From contig NZ_BONY01000015.1 of the NCBI RefSeq assembly GCF_016862955.1, positions 102,561-166,560 of the forward strand: a stretch of DNA of 64,000 bases, read 5' to 3'. Positions 57,788-64,000 of the stretch are shown one piece after another (position 1 is the first letter of the stretch; the number at the start of each line of letters is the position of its first letter). The notes under the pieces are model-generated. The model was not told the origin of the DNA, made no database searches, and saw only the letters and a program-made list of their open reading frames with translations. This stretch comes from Rhizocola hellebori. GTDB lineage: Bacteria > Actinomycetota > Actinomycetes > Mycobacteriales > Micromonosporaceae. The position numbers and the translations under genes are program-made.

Positions 57788-58921
57788 CTATGCGCCTGCG
57801 TCGGCGCTCAGCAAAGCCTTGCCGATCTCGGACTGGCAAACCTCGGCCGAATAAGCCATGAGCGCTCCCGCCTGGGCATCGCGAAAGTGGCGCTGGATCG
57901 GGGAGGTCTTCAGGTAGCCCGAGCCGCCTCCGATCTTGACTCCCAGCGCCGCCGCGTCCTTGGCCACCTCGTTGGCGAGCAGCTTGGCCTCCAGCGAGCT
58001 CGGGTTGACCAGCGGCGACCGTTGATCGGCCAGCCACGCGGTCTGCGCCGCCAGCAGGGTCGCCGCCCTGAGCCGCACATGTTCGCCGGCGGCCGCGAAC
58101 TGCACCCATTGCATGGCGGCCAGCGGCTGCCCGGTGGTCGGAATGACCCGGCCGCACGCATGCTCCCGCAATGCCTCCAGCGCCGCCTCGGCGACACCGA
58201 TGGAGAGGAAGGGCAACCCGATCGGAATCGGATTCGGCTCCTCCGAGCGTTTGGTGCAGCGGCGTGCCTGCGGTAGCAGCGTCGAATCGAAGGTGATCAG
58301 CTGGCTGCGCGTGGCCCGCAGGCCTACGCTGTCCCAGACCGGCAACAGTTTGACCGTGTCGTCCGGGCTGACGCCGAAGAACGCGGGGACGTCATCGACG
58401 AGCGCGTTGACCAGCAGGTAGTCCGCGATCTCGCAGCCGGAGACGAATCTCTTCGCCCCGTCGAGCACGAAACCGCCCTCCACCGGACGGGCCACTTGAA
58501 GCGGTACCAGAAACAGGTTGCCGCCCGTCGGCTCCGACAGCGCGTTCGCGAAGCGCTTGCCGGCGGCCAGCTCCCGGGCGAAGAAACCGGCGTTCTCCTC
58601 CTCGCTCAGGTGCACCAGCCCGTAGGCCGCGCCCAGGTGCATCAGCCAGATCGTGGCGGTGGACGGGCAAGCTCGGGCCACGATGGTCAGCACGCGGCCG
58701 AAGCTGAGCCAGGACAGCCCTTGTCCGCCATAGCTTTGCGGCAGCCATGCCGTGTCGAAGCCCGCCTCGTGCAGCCGGCGCAGGTTGTCCACCGGCAGCT
58801 GCGCCGTCTCGTCCAGCTCGGCTGCGTGCTGGGCGAAGTCCACGGCCAGCTCGGTGGCACGTGCGATCCAGGGCATCTCGGAAGCGGGCGGGTCCAAGGG
58901 AAACGGCGAAGCGATCGGCAT
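57788..58921 (-). CDS. Acyl-CoA dehydrogenase family protein
   Basis: A 377-residue flavoprotein of the ACAD superfamily: N-terminal helices with LPVDNLRRLHEAGFDTAWLPQSYGGQGLSW, the middle domain with ANALSEPTGGN and FVLDGAKRFVSGCEIADYLLV, and C-terminal helices ending IGGGSGYLKTSPIQRHFRDAQAGALMAYSAEVCQ. The end is closer to group D hydroxylase-like members (DszC/HpaH type), so an oxygenase role is possible. ATG 58921. It stands alone, flanked by hairpins on both sides, with no CoA ligase nearby. Confidence 0.88.
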   Translation of the reverse strand: MPIASPFPLDPPASEMPWIARATELAVDFAQHAAELDETAQLPVDNLRRLHEAGFDTAWLPQSYGGQGLSWLSFGRVLTIVARACPSTATIWLMHLGAAYGLVHLSEEENAGFFARELAAGKRFANALSEPTGGNLFLVPLQVARPVEGGFVLDGAKRFVSGCEIADYLLVNALVDDVPAFFGVSPDDTVKLLPVWDSVGLRATRSQLITFDSTLLPQARRCTKRSEEPNPIPIGLPFLSIGVAEAALEALREHACGRVIPTTGQPLAAMQWVQFAAAGEHVRLRAATLLAAQTAWLADQRSPLVNPSSLEAKLLANEVAKDAAALGVKIGGGSGYLKTSPIQRHFRDAQAGALMAYSAEVCQSEIGKALLSADAGA

Positions 58922-58938
58922 CCCCCGATCTAACCAAA

Positions 58939-58970
58939 CGCGGCGGCACGGCGTGGGCCGTGCCGCCGCG
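58939..58970. terminator. Perfect 14-bp-stem hairpin
   Basis: CGCGGCGGCACGGC (58939-58952) pairs with GCCGTGCCGCCGCG (58957-58970) over a 4-base loop, 24 bases past the stop of the C39-like gene on the minus strand. Confidence 0.8.
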
Positions 58971-58994
58971 GGTCACACGAGCGCGGCGAACGGG

Positions 58995-59900
58995 TTACCA
59001 GATGTAGCCGTAGCCACCGAGGATGACCTCCATGGTCCACATGTCAAGCCACGAGTAGGCGGGCACGCTGCTCCAAACCGTGGTGGCCGGGTCGGCGTAC
59101 CAGACCTGGCTGGGGCTGGTGTTGTAACCGCCGATGGCGATCCAGTGCCCGATCTCCTGGCTCACCGGGTGGCCGACCAGATGCGGGCCGTAGGGCACCT
59201 CCCAGGCGAGGCCCGCGATGGGCGAGCTGACGCCGACATCGGCCACCAGGCGGTTGTAGAAGTCCTGCTGCTGGGCGGCGCTGGGTGGGTCGCTCATCCA
59301 GACCATGCCGTAGAAGTTCCACCCGAAGTCTGGTACCCCGACAAAATGGTTGAGGCCGTTGGTTTGCGCGGTTGCCCCGGTGCCGCCTGCCGCCGGGGTG
59401 CCCATGTAGTTGGCGGCGTCCCACTGGTTGAGGTTGTAGGGGCTGGAGCCGGGCACGGTCGCGGAGAAGATCGAGACCACCGCTGGTCCGCAGAAGTAGT
59501 TGGTGACCTGCCCGTAGTGGTACATCCAGGAGATCTGCCCGGAGGCCATGGTCGATCGGCCGGCACAGCTCACCTGCTGCCCTTTGATCTCCCCTTTGGC
59601 GAACATCTCCTCCTTGCGGGCGGCGTGCGCCGCCGACTCGGCGAGCTCGGCGGCCGTGGGCTTGGCGAAAAGCTCGTGGGTGGACTTGTACTGCGACACC
59701 GCCGCCACGACCTCGGGGGTGAGGGTCGCGGTCGCGGCGTTGCGGCCGGCCTGAAGTTGTTCGGGCCTAAGGACATTGGCGCATACATCCTTGTCGGCGC
59801 CGCCGGCCGAGGCGGGTGCGGCGCTGCCGAAGATGACGGTCGAGCCGGCGAGGACGCAGACGGCGACCGAGGCGAATGTGGATCTCACAAGGCGTCTCAT
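58995..59900 (-). CDS. Secreted C39-like peptidase
   Basis: A 301-residue secreted protein. Signal MRRLVRSTFASVAVCVLAGSTVIFGSAAPASA. The papain-like C39-type core has the catalytic Cys in VTNYFCGPAVVSIF, the His in IGHWIAIGGYN and an Asp in VWYADP. Related secreted proteins cleave double-glycine leaders or remodel surface proteins, but the soluble actinomycete form has no ABC domain. I start at ATG 59900; the frame opens upstream without support. A conserved WMYHYGQ precedes the Cys. Confidence 0.82.
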   Translation of the reverse strand: MRRLVRSTFASVAVCVLAGSTVIFGSAAPASAGGADKDVCANVLRPEQLQAGRNAATATLTPEVVAAVSQYKSTHELFAKPTAAELAESAAHAARKEEMFAKGEIKGQQVSCAGRSTMASGQISWMYHYGQVTNYFCGPAVVSIFSATVPGSSPYNLNQWDAANYMGTPAAGGTGATAQTNGLNHFVGVPDFGWNFYGMVWMSDPPSAAQQQDFYNRLVADVGVSSPIAGLAWEVPYGPHLVGHPVSQEIGHWIAIGGYNTSPSQVWYADPATTVWSSVPAYSWLDMWTMEVILGGYGYIW

Positions 59901-60089
59901 GTCGCGATTGTGCGGTAAAGACAGTGATGCATATACATTTCTTGCAGTCTCGATCGGGCGGTGCAAGAACCCGGCGACGGCGCGGGGGCAGCCTGTCCAG
60001 CGGTGTCCAACGCTGGCCAACATCCGGCGCCGATCGGGGGCTCACAGCGCATTATGACCATCGTTTCTTCCCGCCAGGAGGTCTGTCAC

Positions 60090-61844
60090 ATGTCGATGTC
60101 GCCGCGCCGCCTCGCCGTGGTCTTTATGGCTGTCGTGCTGGCGGTGTTGCCGGTTCCGGCCTCGGCGAGGCTGGCGCAATTCGGCACGATCTCCGGGTTG
60201 TTCGCCGGCCCGGCGGGCATGGTGGCCAACGTCAGGGTGGTGGCCAACTCGCTGACCAACCCGTTCGACTCCGTCGTCACCAGGACCAATCGTTCCGGGA
60301 GCTTCACCCTGCGACCCGCGGTGGGCAGGTACAAAGTGTCGTTCCAGCCGCCGCCCACGCTGCTGGACCAATGGGCGACCGGCAAGGAGTCGGAGTGGGC
60401 CGCGGACGTCATCACGGTGGAGGCCGACAAGGAGGTCGTGCTGGAGGAGAAGGCGCTGCCCACCGGCCGCGTCGAGGGCCGCCTGCTGGATGCCGCGGGC
60501 CGGCCTGTCGCTTTCGCCGGGGTGGCGATCGAGAATCCGAGCCTTGACCGCTTCTTCCAGGCCACCACGGACGCGGACGGCCGATGGTTCCAGACTGTGC
60601 GACCGGGCACCTACGCGGTCCGGTTCGACACCTCGAACCAGGCGCAGTGGGCTCACGGCAAGGCAACCCCCGAGGCGGCCGATCCGATCACCGTCCTGGC
60701 CGACAAGACCACGATCGTCGACGACAAGCTGGCTCAGACGGGTTCGCTGTCGGTGCGGGGGATGGATGCCCGGTCCGGGGCGCCGGTCACGAGCTTCTGC
60801 GTCGACGCTCACACCGACTTCAAGATTGTCTTCGCCTGTACCGACAACGGCGTCGCCGAGCTCACCGAGCTCGGCGCCGGCACCTACACCGTGAAGGTGA
60901 CCGACGGCGAGCATCTCGACACCTCGACGCCGGGGGTGCTGGTCACCGCCGGCAACGCCGCGACGGTCACGGCCCGGATGCACCAGGGCGCGACGATCGC
61001 GGTGACGGTGACCGATGCCGCGACCGGTGAGCCGGTGGGCGGGATCTGCCTGAGCGGCAAGCCCGCCGACCGCGCCACGGAATACGGCGGGTTCGTCGGC
61101 GACTGCGCGGACTTCTCGGGCAAGCTCACCCTCACCCGGGTGGTGCCCGATCGCTACGTCTTCTTCGCCTCGGCCTTCGACGGCCAGCACGGCTCGCAAT
61201 GGGTTGGCCCGCAAGGAGGTGTAGGCGCCCAGACCCAGGCGGCGGTGGTGACCGCGATCGAGGGCGAAACGACCGCCCTCGCGATCCGGCTGGATGGCCA
61301 GGGAACGATCGCGGGTGTCATCACCGACGAGGCCACCGGCGAGCCGGCTGGCAACGTGGAGATCCTGGCCGGTAACTCCGGTGGGACCAGCGAGCCCGAT
61401 GGAAGCTATGAGCTGCCTGGACTTGGGCCCTACGAGTGGGTGGTGTCCTTTGCCGGGCAGTGGTCCGGCGGGGGTGCGAACCGGTTCGCCGCGATTCCGG
61501 TTCCGGTGCGCGAGAACTCCACGACGCCGTACAACGTGAAGCTGCAGAAGAAAACCACCCTCACCGGGCGGATCACGGGGCCGGCCGGGCAGCCGCCAAG
61601 CTTCGCCGAGCTCAGCGTGGTCAATGCCAAGTCCTTCGACATCATGGGCCGCCCAACTGTCGAAGCCGACGGCACCTACTCCGTCGGCCTCCTCGGCCCG
61701 CAGGACGTGAAGATACACATCATCGCCGCGGCGGGCGATCGCTTCGTCGTCATGTGGTACCCGAACGCGGCCGGCTTTGCCGACGGCCAGGCCGTGTCCA
61801 TTCCCGACAGCGGCAGCGCGGTGGTCGACATCCCCATCCGTTAA
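60090..61844 (+). CDS. Secreted protein with carboxypeptidase-regulatory/Cna-B-like repeats
   Basis: A 584-residue secreted protein. Signal LAVVFMAVVLAVLPVPASA. It is composed of about six beta-sandwich repeats of the form G(x)V..G(x)AxxxxV..xVxxxxxTDxDGxFxxxxLxPGxYxVxF, for example GRVEGRLLDAAGRPVAFAGVAI and TIAGVITDEATGEPAGNVEIL. Such domains act as structural stalks or adhesion modules. CAGGAGG precedes ATG 60090; the open frame begins earlier without support. No sortase motif or transmembrane anchor is present at the C-terminus. Confidence 0.85.
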   Translation: MSMSPRRLAVVFMAVVLAVLPVPASARLAQFGTISGLFAGPAGMVANVRVVANSLTNPFDSVVTRTNRSGSFTLRPAVGRYKVSFQPPPTLLDQWATGKESEWAADVITVEADKEVVLEEKALPTGRVEGRLLDAAGRPVAFAGVAIENPSLDRFFQATTDADGRWFQTVRPGTYAVRFDTSNQAQWAHGKATPEAADPITVLADKTTIVDDKLAQTGSLSVRGMDARSGAPVTSFCVDAHTDFKIVFACTDNGVAELTELGAGTYTVKVTDGEHLDTSTPGVLVTAGNAATVTARMHQGATIAVTVTDAATGEPVGGICLSGKPADRATEYGGFVGDCADFSGKLTLTRVVPDRYVFFASAFDGQHGSQWVGPQGGVGAQTQAAVVTAIEGETTALAIRLDGQGTIAGVITDEATGEPAGNVEILAGNSGGTSEPDGSYELPGLGPYEWVVSFAGQWSGGGANRFAAIPVPVRENSTTPYNVKLQKKTTLTGRITGPAGQPPSFAELSVVNAKSFDIMGRPTVEADGTYSVGLLGPQDVKIHIIAAAGDRFVVMWYPNAAGFADGQAVSIPDSGSAVVDIPIR

Positions 61845-61884
61845 TGGGCTTCGGGGTATTGAAACGGCGTCGTATCGTCGACGA

Positions 61885-62604
61885 GTGGACCTCACCCCGC
61901 TGCTTGACCAGCTGCGACCCTCGGAGCTAGCCCTGCGCGACGCAGTGCGTTCCCTGATGACGGCCGAGATCGTGCTGGACATGGCTTGCCTGGACTATGG
62001 CGAGAAGGCGGAGGAGCACCGGTTCGCGATCGAAGAGCTGCTGGTGGTCCACCATTTGCCGGAGCAGCTGCCGTGGCCGCCGCGCGAGGTGCTCGAGCTG
62101 GCGAGCTACCACCGCTGCGAGTCGGAAGCCGAGCACATCGCTCGGCTCCTCGCCTGCTTGGTGCTCATCCGGGCCGACTACCCGCAGCAACCGGCCGCGA
62201 CCACGGCCGCACTGGTGGAATCGGCGCTGGAGCTGGGTCCCGAAACGACCGAGGAGGCGATGCGCTACCTGGCCTGGTGCAGGTTGCATGAGCCCGGCGG
62301 CTGGCGCGACGACCTTGCCGCCCGGCCGTTCCTGACCCTCGGCGTGCTGCTGACCTATCTGTCGGCACCGGTGGACCGAGACCCGGAAGTGGTGTCCGGA
62401 TTGGAGCGCGCATGCGTGGCGGAGGTGCGGGCGGCGCTTGCCGAGGACCATCCGTGGTGGCCGGACCAGCCGCCGCGGAAGCTGTTCAGGAAGACGGCAG
62501 GCGGCGATGGCATGCGCAAGTGGCGGGCCATGGCCAGCCGGTGCCTGATCGATGGCGAGCAGGACGAGCGCGCGACGCTGCGTCAATGGTTCAGCGTTGC
62601 CTGA
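61885..62604 (+). CDS. Protein of unknown function
   Basis: A 239-residue, apparently soluble and largely helical protein, with leucine-rich helices such as LTPLLDQLRPSELALRDAVRSLMTAEIVLDMACLD and many His/Trp/Arg residues near the end (HPWWPDQPPRKLFRKT). GTG 61885 gives the first sensible start; the frame continues upstream into the previous gene's 3' end. It ends 12 bases before the convergent DUF3152 gene. No family recognised. Confidence 0.7.
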   Translation: MDLTPLLDQLRPSELALRDAVRSLMTAEIVLDMACLDYGEKAEEHRFAIEELLVVHHLPEQLPWPPREVLELASYHRCESEAEHIARLLACLVLIRADYPQQPAATTAALVESALELGPETTEEAMRYLAWCRLHEPGGWRDDLAARPFLTLGVLLTYLSAPVDRDPEVVSGLERACVAEVRAALAEDHPWWPDQPPRKLFRKTAGGDGMRKWRAMASRCLIDGEQDERATLRQWFSVA

Positions 62605-62616
62605 TGCCGCGCGCTG

Positions 62617-63528
62617 CTATGAAGCCGTCCAGGTGCCGGTGACGAAGACGCCGTCGGCCGTGAACGGATAGGCATTCGGGGTGCAGCCATTAAGCGCGAT
62701 CGTCTGCGTCTGCATCACCGGGGCGAGCCGGCCCGAACCCGGGCACAGCATGTGGTCGAAACCGAGATAGTGCCCCATCTCGTGGTCGATCACCATGTGC
62801 CGGTAGGCGGGGACGTCGATGGGAAACCCGGTCGCGCCGTTCAGCCAGCGCCGCAGGTTGATCATTAGGGTGGTGCCGAAGCGGCAGGAGTAGACGCCGC
62901 GGGTGCTGACGCCGGCCGCGCCACACAGGCGATCGACGGTGTCCGGCGTGGCCAGGCGCACCCGCACGCTGTAGTCGTCACCGCTGACCCGCTGGAACGC
63001 CCACGACGCGGCGGTCATGTGCTCGTCGGAGTTGGTGATCGGCGACTCGGCCGAGCGGGTCCAGCCCCGCGGATTGGCGATGATCTGATCCACCGTGGAG
63101 GCGAAACCCGATGGGGCCCAAGGGGTATGGGCGAGCCAATCGATGCCCTCCTCGACCTCCACCCGGTACTTGACCAGGGTCAGGCCGGTGCCCACCACCT
63201 CGGTGCCACCCTCCGCGATGGCGAAGGTCCCCGCGCCGTGCGTTGGCACACCGTCGTTGGTCGGCGCGGTCGTGGGAGTGGCCGGGATGTCGCCGCCGGC
63301 CGGCACCGGCTTCTTCAGCGTGGTGCTCGGCTTCGGGCTCGGCTTGCGCGACGGGCTCGGCGACGGCACGGCGCTCGTCGGCGGTGGCGTCGGTGACGCG
63401 ACGACCGTCTCCGCGCGGGTGGGCGACTGACTTAGCGCCTGCGGTGGCTGCACGGGTGGCTTGGTGCACGCGACAAGCGCGGTCGCACAGGCGAGCGCGA
63501 CCGACAGGACCATGACACGAGGGGACAT
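62617..63528 (-). CDS. DUF3152 lipoprotein with a zinc-metalloprotease-like motif
   Basis: A 303-residue lipoprotein: signal MVLSVALACATALVAC, then a Ser/Pro/Thr-rich linker (to about 90), then the DUF3152 domain. It contains HEMGHYLGFDH, matching the metzincin-type HExGHxxGxxH zinc motif, and a Met-turn-like PVMQTQT about 15 residues further. Cys residues (LCGAAG, YSCRFG, LCPGSG, NGCTPN) could form disulfides. GGAGG precedes the ATG. Secreted metallopeptidase activity is plausible from the motif; no substrate is known. It is divergent from a PadR gene. Confidence 0.88.
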   Translation of the reverse strand: MSPRVMVLSVALACATALVACTKPPVQPPQALSQSPTRAETVVASPTPPPTSAVPSPSPSRKPSPKPSTTLKKPVPAGGDIPATPTTAPTNDGVPTHGAGTFAIAEGGTEVVGTGLTLVKYRVEVEEGIDWLAHTPWAPSGFASTVDQIIANPRGWTRSAESPITNSDEHMTAASWAFQRVSGDDYSVRVRLATPDTVDRLCGAAGVSTRGVYSCRFGTTLMINLRRWLNGATGFPIDVPAYRHMVIDHEMGHYLGFDHMLCPGSGRLAPVMQTQTIALNGCTPNAYPFTADGVFVTGTWTAS

Positions 63529-63581
63529 GTTGGGACCTCCGAGGGACCCGAGCAGTCTAGAGCCTCACGTTTCGGGTCCTG

Positions 63582-63613
63582 TTGATTCCAGTACTTCATC
63601 TGATACAGTACTG
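63582..63613. promoter_or_regulatory. PadR-type operator overlapping a leaderless promoter
   Basis: CAGTACT (63589-63595) and AGTACTG (63607-63613) form an inverted repeat with an 11-base spacer. A -35 TTGATT (63582-63587) and -10 TACAGT (63604-63609), 16 bases apart, put the start at or beside GTG 63617, so the PadR message is probably leaderless and self-repressed. Confidence 0.65.
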
Positions 63614-63616
63614 AAC

Positions 63617-64000
63617 GTGCCCGACAAATTTGACAGCGATACCTTTCTGGCGAGCGACGCGTTCGCCGCAGACCTTTTGCGTGGGCATACCGACACGATC
63701 GTGTTGGCGGTGCTGAGCCGGGGCGAGAGCTACGGCTTCGAGATCTTCAAAACGATCCGGGAGGCCACCGGCGGCGCCTACGAAATCAAGGAGGCGACGC
63801 TCTACGCGAGCTACCGCCGCCTGCTCAAGGACGGCCTGGTCGAGGGCTACTGGGGCGACGAGACACAGGGTGGGCGCCGCAAGTACTACCGCATCACCGA
63901 TGCGGGGCGGGCTGTCTACCGCGACAACGTACAGGCCTGGGAGATCACCCGCGGCCTCATCGACTCTCTGCTCGATCTCGGCAAGTCCGCCGGCACGGGC
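63617..64000 (+). CDS. PadR family regulator, N-terminal part (runs off the window)
   Basis: The first 128 codons of a PadR regulator. ADLLRGHTDTIVLAVLSRGESYGFEIFKTIREATGGAYEIKEATLYASYRRLLKDGLVEGYWGDETQGGRRKYYRIT is the complete winged-helix domain; the helix RDNVQAWEITRGLIDSLLD begins the dimerisation arm. GTG 63617 coincides with the predicted transcription start, so it may be translated leaderless. It is divergent from the DUF3152 lipoprotein gene and probably binds the CAGTACT inverted repeat. Targets beyond the window edge cannot be seen. Confidence 0.88.
   Translation, partial: MPDKFDSDTFLASDAFAADLLRGHTDTIVLAVLSRGESYGFEIFKTIREATGGAYEIKEATLYASYRRLLKDGLVEGYWGDETQGGRRKYYRITDAGRAVYRDNVQAWEITRGLIDSLLDLGKSAGTG

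Noticed and set aside
1..64000. tRNA, rRNA, CRISPR arrays, insertion sequences, integrases or attachment repeats
   Set aside because: I looked for T-loop signatures, regularly spaced repeats, transposase motifs and terminal inverted repeats and found none that hold up.

Overview
The window is high-GC DNA with pervasive ATGA/GTGA gene overlaps and many GTG starts. It carries families typical of mycelial or soil actinomycetes: SARP/AfsR regulator, GH5-CBM2 mannanase, DUF3152 lipoprotein, DevS/DosS-type kinase, F420-type luciferase-like oxidoreductase and type VII secretion-like proteins. A soil-dwelling actinomycete, possibly Pseudonocardiales- or Micromonosporales-like, is the best reading; I cannot name a genus. 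I saw no rRNA or tRNA genes, CRISPR array, insertion sequence, integrase or attachment site.

Layout. 1-2708: end of a steroid-type redox locus (SDR fragment and a 3-ketosteroid-dehydrogenase-like flavoprotein) divergent from a TetR gene, with a duplicated perfect palindrome between them. 2750-9914: a small DxDGD-repeat protein, a beta-propeller lipoprotein, a secreted subtilase, a large SARP/NB-ARC/TPR regulator and a secreted GH5 mannanase with CBM2. 10119-12569: a LacI regulator divergent from the mannanase, and a P450.

12671-21786 is the most interesting block. Two convergent operons overlap by 12 bp. The plus-strand operon encodes an extended-SDR/thioester-reductase-like protein, a fatty-acyl-AMP ligase, an ACP, a nucleotidyltransferase-fold protein, a protein of unknown family and an SRPBCC protein. 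The minus-strand operon encodes an ABC-2 exporter, a class III aminotransferase and an acyl-CoA dehydrogenase-like flavoprotein. Together they suggest that a fatty acid is activated, carried on the ACP, desaturated, reduced to an aldehyde, transaminated to a lipid amine, decorated and exported. The product is not one I recognise.

21856-30248 is an aromatic-acid catabolic and uptake operon under a GntR regulator. It has GalB-, GalC- and GalD-like enzymes plus a type I (XylE-like) extradiol dioxygenase in place of the usual LigB-type gallate dioxygenase, followed by a complete SsuABC-like importer. Its leader can form two mutually exclusive hairpins, one covering the ribosome binding site.

30282-44748 holds small stress and redox modules: a MarR-controlled FSP1-like/luciferase-like pair with three operator copies, an ArsR-ArsC fusion with a VOC protein, a T7SS-like substrate pair, a PadR/membrane-protein pair, a DoxX/DsbA pair, an AI-2E-family exporter, and a DosS-like kinase with a DUF1918 protein and an Acg-like nitroreductase flanked by DevR-like dyads. 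44751-51296 is a branched-chain-type ABC importer (LivF, fused LivM-LivG, LivH, LivJ) beside an AroE-like shikimate/quinate dehydrogenase and a divergent TetR.

51266-64000 is rich in secreted or poorly characterised proteins: HEAT repeats, a helical secreted protein, a DUF4331 protein with His-rich and Tat-exported neighbours, a paralogous pair of proline-rich secreted proteins, an acyl-CoA dehydrogenase, a C39-like peptidase, a Cna-B-like repeat protein, a DUF3152 metalloprotease-like lipoprotein and the start of a PadR gene cut by the window edge. Convergent genes are often separated by perfect GC-rich hairpins without U tracts, apparently the local terminator style.
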